DNA from: Clostridium sp. CAG:768
GTDB taxonomy: Bacteria; Cyanobacteriota; Vampirovibrionia; Gastranaerophilales; Gastranaerophilaceae
Direction: 5' to 3'
DNA length: 64,000 nt
Assembly: GCA_000437435.1 (NCBI GenBank)
Contig: FR899629.1
Location: forward strand, 92,151-156,150
Both the position numbers and the translations under genes were made by a program. Each line of letters starts with the position of its first letter. Positions within the stretch are counted from its first letter, which is position 1. Positions 7,156-15,919 of this stretch are shown one piece after another. Below the pieces are notes generated by a model that was not told where the DNA came from, did no database searches, and saw only the letters and a list, made by a program, of their open reading frames with translations.

Positions 7156-8286
7156 ATGAATTTTACTAATTTATTTAGCAACATTAATCCAAAAGAAGTA
7201 ATAAAAAATCTACCAGATTCTGTATTTGTAATCGATTTAGACGGCAGAATCTTATGGGCTAATGATAAAGCTGCAATTGTCTTTGAGGGTAAAGCTAATG
7301 AATTAAAAGGATTAAATTTTGATGAAATAGTTGTAGATGGGGTCAGCCTTGCAAATAAATCTTATTCAAAAAGGAACTCTGTTGTAACCGGAGCATTCAC
7401 CGTTAGCGGAAAAGAATTTTTTGTTGAAATGAATGCTAAAAAATATGTTGAGCAATACTTTATTACTATCAGAGATATTACTGCTATGACAAATGTTTTG
7501 ACAATAGCAGAAAGAACAGGCAGATTAAATAAAGAAAAAAATGTAATGTTTGTTAAAACATCTAATGAATTCAAATCTCCACTTCAATCTATTATTGGTT
7601 TTTCTCAAGCTCTTTTAGATGGACTTGGAGGAGAAATTAACGAAAAGCAAAATAAATATATAAAAATTATTAATAAAAATTCAACAGAACTATTACATTT
7701 TATTGATAAATTTATTGAATTTGCACAAGCAGAATCTTCTCTTTTCAATTATAATAACCAACCTTTTGATATTGTAAATACAATACAAACTGTTGCAAAA
7801 AATAATGAAGAAGCTCTAAATGCTAAAAATTTAACAATTGAATTTGATTTTGAAGAATTCAATAAAAAAACAATTTATAATGATGAAAATGCTATAAAAA
7901 TAATTCTTCAAAATATTATTGAAACATCAATAAAACTTACAGATGTAGGCTCTATCAATATCAAACTAGATCATCCAGAAATGGATTTGATAGAAAGATG
8001 CGGGGCTAAAATAATTAAAGATTCTGATAGCTTTTCATACTTAAGAATAGCTATTTCTGATACAGGAATGGGGCTTGCAGATTCTGAACTTGAAGGAATT
8101 TTTGAACCATATACTCAGTTAGATAAATCTCATAAAAAAACATTCTTACGCTCATTAACTTTAGGCACAGCATACACTATGCTTAAACGTATGGGAGGAG
8201 CTTTATGGGTAAATTCTGAAGTAATGAAGGGCTCTACATTCTTTATTATTATTCCTGTAGAAAAAGAAATAAAAACTCAAGAATAA
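7156..8286 (+). CDS. PAS-domain histidine kinase homologue with degenerate catalytic motifs
   Basis: 376 residues: a PAS domain (about 12-115; SVFVIDLDGRILWAND), a dimerisation-type helix pair (about 130-190) and a HATPase-like domain (about 240-370). The H-box reads SNEFKSPL where active kinases have SHELRTPL, so the phospho-accepting His is Asn137. The N-box is NIIETSIKLT, with Thr257 where the Mg-binding Asn is expected. The G1 box DTGMGL and the IFEPYTQ motif are kept, but the G2 box is TLGTAY instead of GLGL. By family knowledge this protein should not autophosphorylate; it may sense through PAS and act by binding. No response regulator is adjacent. It lies 33 bases before the ABC ATPase gene. 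Confidence 0.85.
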   Translation: MNFTNLFSNINPKEVIKNLPDSVFVIDLDGRILWANDKAAIVFEGKANELKGLNFDEIVVDGVSLANKSYSKRNSVVTGAFTVSGKEFFVEMNAKKYVEQYFITIRDITAMTNVLTIAERTGRLNKEKNVMFVKTSNEFKSPLQSIIGFSQALLDGLGGEINEKQNKYIKIINKNSTELLHFIDKFIEFAQAESSLFNYNNQPFDIVNTIQTVAKNNEEALNAKNLTIEFDFEEFNKKTIYNDENAIKIILQNIIETSIKLTDVGSINIKLDHPEMDLIERCGAKIIKDSDSFSYLRIAISDTGMGLADSELEGIFEPYTQLDKSHKKTFLRSLTLGTAYTMLKRMGGALWVNSEVMKGSTFFIIIPVEKEIKTQE

Positions 8287-8319
8287 AGACTTAATAAACA
8301 AATTATAAGAGGGGATTTA

Positions 8320-9321
8320 ATGAGCAGTGTTATTTTAAAAAACGTAACCAAAATATATGACACAAAAAAAGTTATAGATAATGTTGATTTAACTATAAAT
8401 GATAAAGAATTTGTAGTACTTGTAGGAGCTTCTGGTTGCGGGAAATCAACTCTTTTAAGAATGATAGCAGGTCTTGAAGATATCACTGACGGGGAAATTT
8501 TTATCGGAGATAAAAAAGTAAATAATATTCAACCAAAAGACAGAGATATTGCTTTTGTATTCCAAAGTTACGCATTATATCCTCATATGACAGTGAGAGA
8601 AAATATTGCATTTGGACTTAAAATGCGAAAAATAGATAAAGAAACTATTGATAAAAAAGTTAAAGAAGCAGCTGAAATTCTTGATTTAGGCGAATACCTC
8701 GATAGAAAACCTAAACAACTATCAGGCGGACAAAGACAACGTGTTGCATTAGGTCGTGCAATAGTTAGAAACCCTAAGGTTTTCTTAATGGACGAACCTT
8801 TATCTAATTTAGATGCCAAATTACGTGTACAAATGAGATCTGAAATTAAAAAGCTGCATGAAAAATTGCAAACTACTTTCATCTATGTAACTCATGACCA
8901 GACAGAAGCTTTGACAATGGGCGATAGAGTCGTTGTATTAGATAAAGGTATAATTCAACAGGCTGCAAGCCCTGAAGAAATTTATAATAACCCTGCAAAT
9001 ACTTTCGTTGCAGGATTTGTCGGCTCTCCACAAATGAACTTTATTTCAAGTGAAGATTTTCCATTTAATACAAAAGAAAATGTAACAATAGGAATCAGAC
9101 CTGAAAAAATGGTATGCGGAGGAGAAATTAAATTCAATGTTGACATTGAAATCACAGAACTTTTAGGCAGTGAAAAAATTGCATATTTTAACATTGGCGG
9201 TCAAAAATGTTCGGCAAAACTTCCTGCAGACTTCAATATTGATAAATCACTTGAATTGAGCATTAATCCAAAAGATTTATACTTCTTTGATAAAAATAGC
9301 GGTAAAAGAATTTACGATTAA
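8320..9321 (+). CDS. ABC transporter ATPase, MalK/UgpC/MsmX type
   Basis: A 333-residue ATPase with Walker A GASGCGKST (36-44), Q-loop VFQSYALYPHMTV, signature LSGGQRQRVALGRA, Walker B VFLMDEPLSNLDAKLR, H-loop VTHDQTEA and a C-terminal TOBE-type domain from about 235 (IGIRPEKMV). This is the carbohydrate-uptake CUT1 subfamily. No permease or binding protein is near, so it may be a shared ATPase serving several sugar importers, as MsmX does in Bacillus. A GAGGGG site precedes ATG 8320. Its 3' end overlaps the convergent small gene at 9318 by four bases. Confidence 0.9.
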   Translation: MSSVILKNVTKIYDTKKVIDNVDLTINDKEFVVLVGASGCGKSTLLRMIAGLEDITDGEIFIGDKKVNNIQPKDRDIAFVFQSYALYPHMTVRENIAFGLKMRKIDKETIDKKVKEAAEILDLGEYLDRKPKQLSGGQRQRVALGRAIVRNPKVFLMDEPLSNLDAKLRVQMRSEIKKLHEKLQTTFIYVTHDQTEALTMGDRVVVLDKGIIQQAASPEEIYNNPANTFVAGFVGSPQMNFISSEDFPFNTKENVTIGIRPEKMVCGGEIKFNVDIEITELLGSEKIAYFNIGGQKCSAKLPADFNIDKSLELSINPKDLYFFDKNSGKRIYD

Positions 9322-9482
9322 TTTTTATTATCATTGCAATCTTCTTCTACCCATATCACTGTAAAACTAATCGGTTTAGCAAAAGGATTAGTTGAATTCA
9401 TACTCCAAAAATTGTTTTGTGCAATAGAATCATAAAACTTAATTTTTTCGGATAATCTTTTTGTATAATCTAACAAATTCAT
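9318..9482 (-). CDS. Small protein of unknown function (54 aa)
   Basis: A 54-codon frame starting at ATG 9482 with an AGGGA site 8 bases upstream and ending at TAA 9318-9320. The protein begins MNLLDYTKRLSEKIKFYDSI (amphipathic helix) and ends with a strand, PISFTVIWVEEDC, and an Asp/Asn-rich tail. It overlaps the 3' end of the ABC ATPase gene by four bases in convergent orientation, as real neighbours often do. Function unknown. Confidence 0.55.
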   Translation of the reverse strand: MNLLDYTKRLSEKIKFYDSIAQNNFWSMNSTNPFAKPISFTVIWVEEDCNDNKN

Positions 9483-9634
9483 AATTCAATTCCCTACTTC
9501 TACATAATCCATTATTAAATTTTTTCTGCAAGATATAATCCGACTTAGGCAGTATAATTTACTATCCTCAATAGTTAATAAAGCTAATATCATCTATTGA
9601 TAAAACGGAGCAGAATATTTTGAGGAGGGAAATT

Positions 9635-10207
9635 ATGAAAGAATTAAAAGGAACAAAAACAGAACAAAACTTAATCAATGCATTCGCCGGAGAATCTCAG
9701 GCCAGAAATAGATATACATATTTTGCAAAGCAAGCAAAAAATGAAGGTTATGAACAAATTGCAGAAATCTTTCTTCAAACAGCAGAAAATGAAAAAGAAC
9801 ATGCAAAACTGTTTTACAAACATATAGGCAATACTATAGGTAATGTGAATGCAAGCTATCCGTTTGAATTTGGTACAACAGAAGAAAACTTAAAAAGCGC
9901 AGCTTCTGGAGAAAATGAAGAATGGACAACTCTTTACGCAAATAGTGAAAAAATAGCAAGAGAAGAAGGTTTCGATGAAATTGCAAATACCTTCAAACAT
10001 GTAATAGAAGCAGAAAAACACCATGAAAAAAGATATTTAAAATTATTAGAAAACATAAAAAATAACACTGTTTTCTCAAAATCCGAAGATACATACTGGC
10101 TTTGTCTAAAATGCGGTTATGTACATTTTGGAAAATCTGCTCCTGAAAAATGTCCAAATTGTCATCACCCTAAAGCTTATTTTCAAGTATTATGTGAAAA
10201 TTACTAG
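9635..10207 (+). CDS. rbr: Rubrerythrin (peroxide reductase, diiron plus rubredoxin domains)
   Basis: 190 residues. The N-terminal ferritin-like four-helix domain carries the diiron ligands in GESQARNRYTYFA, ENEKEHAKLF and EAEKHHEKRY. The C-terminal rubredoxin-like domain has two Cys pairs, CLKCGYVHFG and CPNCHHPKAYF. Rubrerythrin reduces hydrogen peroxide in anaerobes, fitting an obligately anaerobic or fermentative gut organism. ATG 9635 is preceded by a very good GAGGAGGG site; an upstream in-frame TTG at 9620 would place this site inside the gene and is rejected. The leader 9483-9634 contains promoter-like AT sequence but no gene. Confidence 0.94.
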   Translation: MKELKGTKTEQNLINAFAGESQARNRYTYFAKQAKNEGYEQIAEIFLQTAENEKEHAKLFYKHIGNTIGNVNASYPFEFGTTEENLKSAASGENEEWTTLYANSEKIAREEGFDEIANTFKHVIEAEKHHEKRYLKLLENIKNNTVFSKSEDTYWLCLKCGYVHFGKSAPEKCPNCHHPKAYFQVLCENY

Positions 10208-10220
10208 ATTATATAAAATA

Positions 10221-10298
10221 AAAATGTTACAAAAATTCTACTGAAAAAAGCTTGATAAAAGCTATATTCACCTTTTAGTATTAATATTGTAACATTTT
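10221..10298. repeat. Long-range inverted repeat upstream of AsmA-like gene
   Basis: AAAATGTTACAA (10221-10232) recurs inverted as TTGTAACATTTT (10287-10298), 54 bases apart, with a smaller AAAGCTT/AAAGCT region between. It lies after rbr and before the AsmA-like gene and could act as a weak terminator or an operator. There is no U-run. Confidence 0.5.
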
Positions 10299-10348
10299 GC
10301 CGAAATCCTTTAATTTTATACATTTTAATCGTATAATCATATCAGGTT

Positions 10349-13300
10349 ATGGGCAGGAATTTTAAATACTTAATAATACTATTTTCATTGACGGTTTTGT
10401 ATAGCACCTATTACTTTGGAATACCTGCAATTGTTAACTTGCCTGAAAGAGCAAGTTTTATTGAACAAACAGTATTTAAAGAAACAGGGTATAAAATAAA
10501 AATTACAAATCCGTCTTTAAAAATGGGATTAATTCCTTCTGTATGGCTCAAAGCTGATAAATTTGACATACTTAATAATGATAACTCAAGTGCGTTCTGC
10601 ATCGAAAATCCTTATATAAACATAAGACTTCTGCCTTTAATTCTTAAAGATTTAGATATTAAGTATTTTTCTGCTAATAACGCAACTATTAATCTTTTAT
10701 TTGACAAAGATTCAAAACTTAAACTTGGACAATATTTACTTGATACACAAATTAAATCTCCACTAAAATTGAAACACGCATCAATTGATATTGATGGTTA
10801 TAATATTAATTTAGAGGATAAAGTTCAGAATAAAAAAATATTTCTAAACGGGAAATACTTAACTGTTAATAACTTCACTGCAGATAAACATGTTAATTTT
10901 TCAACAATTGCAAACTTAACAACAGGTAAGAAAAAAGCATCTTTAAATGCAGATATCGATTTAAAATTACCTATCAACAAAATATCAGACGACCAATTAG
11001 ATATATCAGCCAATATTGTAAATTTAGATTTATCAGATTTTTCAATATATGCAAAAGCCCTGTCTAAAAACAAAATCAAATCAATTTCAGGGTTAATAAA
11101 TTTCACTGCTAAAACAAATATAAAACCTGATAACCACAAACAAATAAAAACAAATTTATATATTAATGATATAGGAATTTTTAAAGATGATATAACTACA
11201 TCTATCTATCACAAAAGCAAATTAACCATAAAAACTGACATTAATACTATCAAAAATGGGATTGATATTAATGAAATGAAAATATCAGGAGATGGAATTA
11301 AAGCTTTCACAACAGGACAAATTACAAAATTAAATTCAAAACTTCCATACCTTGATTTAAAAGTTACAATAAACAAATCAAAAGCTGAAAAAATAATCTC
11401 ATTACTACCTGGTGACGAAAAATTATGTCCTGACATTAACTTACTCCTATTGAAAAAAACAGGTTTTTGGGGTGATGTAGCTGGGAATCTTGAAATTAAA
11501 GGGAAAGCAGATTTTCCTGATATAAAAGGCAACATTTTGGTTGCAAATGCATATATGGTAAAACCAATTCCAAATGCAGAAAAAGCAATTATTAAAATAA
11601 AATTCATTGGAGATAAGCTAAATCTCGATGTTAAAGTCCCGACTTCTCCTACTGAAACAGTATATGTAAAAGGTCCAATTAACTTATACAATGACAAATA
11701 TGCTGATTTGAATATTACAAGTACAAATAATGTTGATTTAAAAACAGCTCAGATTGTACTTAATCCACTCCACGATATTTTGCATTTCGAACTTGGACCT
11801 GTACCAATTATGGACATCAAAGGCAAAGGCGGTATTAATCTTCACGTTGTAGGAACAAGAGAAAATCCTCACGGCTGGGGACAATTCCATTTCAAAAATG
11901 CAACAGTATCATTTTTAGATATTCATAATATGGTACTTAATAACGGTTCAGGAACTCTTGATTTTAATAATCAAAATACATTTTTCCAAACCAAAACAGC
12001 TACATTAAACGGTCAACCAATTTCTGTAAAAGGGACATGCTCTCTTATTGGCGAACTAAATTTTGATGTAATTACAAAAAATCAAAACTTAGAAAAGCTT
12101 TTAAAAACCGTAAAAACATCTCCAATGCTTGCTGATATCCAAAAACTTATTTCACCTATTGAAAATGGTTATGGCAATGCAAACATAAAAATTAATCTTA
12201 CTGGAAAAGTTAAAGATCCAAAAGATATTGTATTTAATAAAAACTTGTTTGCAAAAGGTCAAATTGAATTATTATCAAACAAAATAAAACTAAAAGGAGT
12301 TCCTGCAACAATTTCTGGAATTTCAGGCATCTTAAATTTCAATAATATGGATGCAGATTTTAAACTTGCATCTCATTTAGACAAATCACAGATTAATATA
12401 AACGGAAAAATTAAAGATAACAATTGTGATACAACAATAGTTTCAAATAAATTTAATATTGGAGACGGTATAGAATTTTTACCTCCTGAATTTAAAATAC
12501 CTTACAAAAAAGACCTTGCGACAATTAATACAAGTTTTGTCGGTAAATATAAAGGAAGTTTAGAAAACATTAATTTTGATAATGTTTATTTGAAAGGTAA
12601 AATTTTCTCAAATAAAGGAGCAAAAAGTGCAATCATAGTTAACAACAGCTCATTTGAATTAAACAATTCAAACTTCAAATTGCCGCTTTTAAAAGGAACA
12701 TTTAAAAACAGCCCTTATAATATTTCTTTAAATATTTCAAGAATGTTCAATAAAAACAGAGTTGTAAACGGAAATTGCAAAATAACATCACTGGATTTGA
12801 ATCTTATAAATGATCAAGCGTTGCAATTTATTTTACCGCCGGATTTGGCTAAACAATTCAAAGATATTGATTTTCTTAATGGCAATATTAATTTATCAGC
12901 AAAAATAAAAAATAATAACCTTAATGCATTCACAAAACTTGATGATATAAGCCTTTTATATAAACCAAAACATTTAAAACTTACTATTAATAGTGGAAAT
13001 GTTCTGTTAAGGAATAATTTGCTGAACTTAAATAAAATCAATGCACAATTAGGCGAAATGCCTGTGTTCATAAACGGTTCTGTTGCAAATATTGAAAAAG
13101 ATCCAAATCTTAACTTATACATTAATGCAAAACCAACCCAAGAATTTTTTGATCAATTTTTCAACAACAAATCAGTATATCCTATAAAAATAAAAGGAGA
13201 TGTAATTTTATCTTCAAAATTACATGGCACACTTAATAATCTAAATGAAAAATCTATTCTAAAAATTGCAGATAACTCTAGCATTTATTACATGGGGGCT

Positions 13301-14803
13301 TCTATCGGAGATATTGAAAACCCTGTAAAAATAACTGTTGATAACACTTATTTACCTAATAAAATCAGAATAAATCACCTACAATATGACAAAATTATCA
13401 CATCACAAAATAATAAACCTTATGTAAATACCCAGCTTAATGCTCAAGGAACAGTAAATCTAATCAGTGATAATTTAATAGGATTCAATGATTTTAAGGT
13501 TAAAACTCAAACACCGACCGACGCAAAAATATTTAACATAATATTCAGAAAACCGTTTATGAAACAAGGTGTATTTACATCTGACCTAATCTTAAACGGA
13601 ACATCTTTGAACCCGAAAATAAAAGGGAAACTGAATATCACAAGTATTGATATTCCATTTTTCGATTCAACCATAAACGATGTAAATCTTGATTTTAAAC
13701 AAGACAAAATCTTTATTACAAGCAAAGGTACAGTACTTACAAATGATGTATTACTAAATGCGGAAATGAAAAACCAATTAATTCCGCCATACACTGTTAA
13801 TAACTTAAAAATAAAACTGGCAGATTTAAATGTAAATAAAATCACAGACACCTTAAGAGATATAGAAGCTGAAGCAATTAGAAATCAAAATATCAGCTCA
13901 TCTACAAATATTCAACCATTTGATATTTCTCAAGTAATAATCCACAAAGCATTTATTGAAGCAGATAAAATCCAAGTAAGAAATATTAACGCAAAAAATT
14001 TCACAACAAATTTAAGCCTGAATAAAGAAGGACTTGCTGATGTTAAAGACTTTAAATTTAATATTGCAGAAGGTACAGTAACCGGAAACTTTAAACATAA
14101 TCTAAATTCCCATAAAACAGACCTTGATATAACATTAAATAACGCAAATGCCCTCATAATGTCAGAAGCCTTATTTGATTTAAAAGGGCAAGTATATGGT
14201 TCAGTAGATGGCGGATTTAAACTTCACTGCACTGGAGATTCTCAAGAAGACTGTTTCAAAACACTATCTGGTGATGGTATATTCAAAATTGCAGATGGGA
14301 AAATGCCAAAACTTGGCTCTTTAGAATACTTATTAAAAGCAGGTAACTTGCTCAAAGGCGGATTTACAGGGCTATCAATTAACAGCCTTATTGATTTAAT
14401 CACTCCATTGAAAACCGGTGATTTTGACAGCATATATGGCGATATTCACCTAAAAGACGGTATTGCAAATAATATAAATATATATTCAGACGGACATGAT
14501 CTAAATATGTATATGACAGGCTCATATAATCTGCTAACATCAATTGCCGATATGAAAATTTATGGAAGCCTTACTAAAAACATAACTACGGTATTCGGTA
14601 AAATTAAAAACGCATCTTTAAATACATTATTTAATACAATCCCAGGAATCAACGATGCAACAGAAAAATTGTTACTACAAGAAGATATTGGGAAAATTCC
14701 AAACATCAAAGATGCTACAAACATCTACAGAATATTTGCCGTTGACATCAACGGTGACATCAACGGCACAAATTACGTAAAAAGCTTCAGATGGGTTAAA
14801 TAA
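10349..14803 (+). CDS. Very large AsmA/TamB-like envelope protein
   Basis: 1484 residues. One N-terminal signal-anchor helix (about 5-28, YLIILFSLTVLYSTYYFGIP) is followed by a long beta-rich periplasmic body of repeating short strands, such as DLDITLNNANALIMSEALFD. An AsmA-like C-terminal region is visible near residues 1310-1450 (GDGIFKIADGKMPKLGSLEY; LKTGDFDSIYGDIHLKDG). Proteins of this superfamily (AsmA, YhdP, TamB) bridge inner and outer membranes and carry phospholipids, so the call implies a diderm envelope. A weak TCAGG ribosome site precedes the ATG; a TATAAT at about 10331-10336 lies close upstream. It converges on the prepilin-like gene with two bases between stops. Confidence 0.82.
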   Translation: MGRNFKYLIILFSLTVLYSTYYFGIPAIVNLPERASFIEQTVFKETGYKIKITNPSLKMGLIPSVWLKADKFDILNNDNSSAFCIENPYINIRLLPLILKDLDIKYFSANNATINLLFDKDSKLKLGQYLLDTQIKSPLKLKHASIDIDGYNINLEDKVQNKKIFLNGKYLTVNNFTADKHVNFSTIANLTTGKKKASLNADIDLKLPINKISDDQLDISANIVNLDLSDFSIYAKALSKNKIKSISGLINFTAKTNIKPDNHKQIKTNLYINDIGIFKDDITTSIYHKSKLTIKTDINTIKNGIDINEMKISGDGIKAFTTGQITKLNSKLPYLDLKVTINKSKAEKIISLLPGDEKLCPDINLLLLKKTGFWGDVAGNLEIKGKADFPDIKGNILVANAYMVKPIPNAEKAIIKIKFIGDKLNLDVKVPTSPTETVYVKGPINLYNDKYADLNITSTNNVDLKTAQIVLNPLHDILHFELGPVPIMDIKGKGGINLHVVGTRENPHGWGQFHFKNATVSFLDIHNMVLNNGSGTLDFNNQNTFFQTKTATLNGQPISVKGTCSLIGELNFDVITKNQNLEKLLKTVKTSPMLADIQKLISPIENGYGNANIKINLTGKVKDPKDIVFNKNLFAKGQIELLSNKIKLKGVPATISGISGILNFNNMDADFKLASHLDKSQININGKIKDNNCDTTIVSNKFNIGDGIEFLPPEFKIPYKKDLATINTSFVGKYKGSLENINFDNVYLKGKIFSNKGAKSAIIVNNSSFELNNSNFKLPLLKGTFKNSPYNISLNISRMFNKNRVVNGNCKITSLDLNLINDQALQFILPPDLAKQFKDIDFLNGNINLSAKIKNNNLNAFTKLDDISLLYKPKHLKLTINSGNVLLRNNLLNLNKINAQLGEMPVFINGSVANIEKDPNLNLYINAKPTQEFFDQFFNNKSVYPIKIKGDVILSSKLHGTLNNLNEKSILKIADNSSIYYMGASIGDIENPVKITVDNTYLPNKIRINHLQYDKIITSQNNKPYVNTQLNAQGTVNLISDNLIGFNDFKVKTQTPTDAKIFNIIFRKPFMKQGVFTSDLILNGTSLNPKIKGKLNITSIDIPFFDSTINDVNLDFKQDKIFITSKGTVLTNDVLLNAEMKNQLIPPYTVNNLKIKLADLNVNKITDTLRDIEAEAIRNQNISSSTNIQPFDISQVIIHKAFIEADKIQVRNINAKNFTTNLSLNKEGLADVKDFKFNIAEGTVTGNFKHNLNSHKTDLDITLNNANALIMSEALFDLKGQVYGSVDGGFKLHCTGDSQEDCFKTLSGDGIFKIADGKMPKLGSLEYLLKAGNLLKGGFTGLSINSLIDLITPLKTGDFDSIYGDIHLKDGIANNINIYSDGHDLNMYMTGSYNLLTSIADMKIYGSLTKNITTVFGKIKNASLNTLFNTIPGINDATEKLLLQEDIGKIPNIKDATNIYRIFAVDINGDINGTNYVKSFRWVK

Positions 14804-14805
14804 AC

Positions 14806-15659
14806 TTATTTTAAAAAATCTTTCCAATACGATTTAGATGAATCTTGTGGATGCTTATCAGACAATGCGAAATATGCACATACATATATTGAACCAGTAT
14901 AACTACAATAATTTTTTAACTCGTTATCAGGAATATTTTCATCAGTAATCCCCCAAACATTATTTCCAATATATGGCTTTACATAACCATCATTTGTAAA
15001 AACAAATACAAACCAATCATACCCCCATTTATTAGGTCTAGCAGCACCATTTATATCAACACAAAGTTTTGGTCCCATCTGAACAGCAGTAGTTGCGGCA
15101 TTATCAAAAGTTATAAAACGGCCATTAACATCTTTTGCAACACCGCTTTCATCACACGGTCTTCCTGTAGTATTTCCATTTAAATGCCTTGGTTCCAAAT
15201 CACCCAAATTCCCTGTTCCAGAAGATACACCAATAATATTATCTGTTCCTTTTAAATAAGTTACAAATTTTCGTAATGAGTTATTAGAACGACCTTGATC
15301 ATTTGCAACACTATAATCATATACAGACATATCATTATCAAACATAAATTGTCGTGACGCATTATTTAAATCACTATACATTTTTTTAAATTGAGAATGT
15401 AAAATCTGCTTTCTATAATTTGCAACTAATGATGGTAAAGTTAAAGCAGCAACAACTCCTATTATTCCTAAAGTTATTAGTACCTCTGCTAACGTAAATC
15501 CAAATCTGTCATTGCGAGACTTTTGTCGAAGCAATCCAGCTTTTATTTTTAATAATTGGCTGGATTCTTTCGGGCATGCACCCTCAGAATGACACCCTCT
15601 AAATCCTTGTGGAATAAGCCCTAAATTGCCCCCCCCCCGACATTCTCAAATCTTTTCAT
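14806..15659 (-). CDS. Prepilin-like protein, out of frame at a G10 tract (candidate phase-variable gene)
   Basis: ATG 15659 has an AAAGGAG site and a TATAAT-containing leader. As given, translation is MKRFENVGGGAI then TAG, 12 codons. The pilin frame (FG|FTLAEVLITLGIIGVVAALT, then a soluble domain to 14806) is open from the tract but lacks a start with a ribosome site; a TTG at 15534 has none. One extra G (G11) or two fewer joins them into a 284-residue protein with a 54-residue leader. The leader contains an in-frame palindromic repeat element (15507-15595). The upstream AAAGGAGC--AA and first codons MKRF are shared with the gene at 33695. Confidence 0.8.
15507..15595. repeat. Palindromic dispersed element inserted in prepilin-like leader
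   Basis: Terminal inverted repeats TGTCATT (15508-15514) and AATGACA (15588-15594), and inner arms GCAATCCAGC (15531-15540) and GGCTGGATTC (15559-15568), bracket an A/T-rich centre. The arms CATTGCGAGAC and TCAGAATGACA are of the kind seen in REP-like palindromic elements of many bacteria. It is open in the pilin frame, so the element would be translated when the gene is in frame. The small palindrome at 6513-6536 has similar ends. Confidence 0.7.
15629..15638 (-). repeat. G10 homopolymer tract (C10 on plus strand) in prepilin-like gene
   Basis: Ten C on the plus strand, flanked attg-C10-gaca, read as three Gly codons plus one base by the minus-strand gene, seven codons after its start. One base short of the open pilin frame. 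Confidence 0.95.
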
Positions 15660-15711
15660 ATTTCGCTCCTTTCTTTAATTGTTATAATTATAAAGTATCC
15701 TTTACATAAAT

Positions 15712-15918
15712 TCAAGGGACAGGATCATAACCACCTTCATGATATGGGTGGCATTTGCAAATTCTTTTTATCCCAAGCCAACCGCCTTTTAAAACTCCAT
15801 ATTTTTCAATCGCTTGACGAGTATATTCTGAACATGTCGGATAAAACCGACATACAGCAGGCGTATGTTTTGAAATTTTCTGATATATTGATATTAAAAA
15901 TAATATTATTTTTTTCAT
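15712..15918 (-). CDS. yidD: Membrane protein insertion efficiency factor YidD
   Basis: A 68-residue protein with the YidD hallmark: an N-terminal amphipathic/hydrophobic helix (MKKIILFLISIYQKISKHTP), then CRFYPTCSEYTRQAIEKYG, the invariant Cys region, and GIKRICKCHPYHEGGYDPVP. YidD helps YidC insert membrane proteins. Start ATG 15918 overlaps the flhA stop region; an upstream start at 15948 would lie further inside flhA. The location is odd: yidD usually sits with rpmH, rnpA and yidC, but here it is the last gene of a type III export cluster. Confidence 0.93.
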   Translation of the reverse strand: MKKIILFLISIYQKISKHTPAVCRFYPTCSEYTRQAIEKYGVLKGGWLGIKRICKCHPYHEGGYDPVP

Positions 15919-15919
15919 A

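Noticed and set aside
10411..14433. Minus-strand frames within the AsmA-like gene
   Set aside because: Low-stop shadows of a long AT-rich coding region; none has a ribosome site or recognisable motif.
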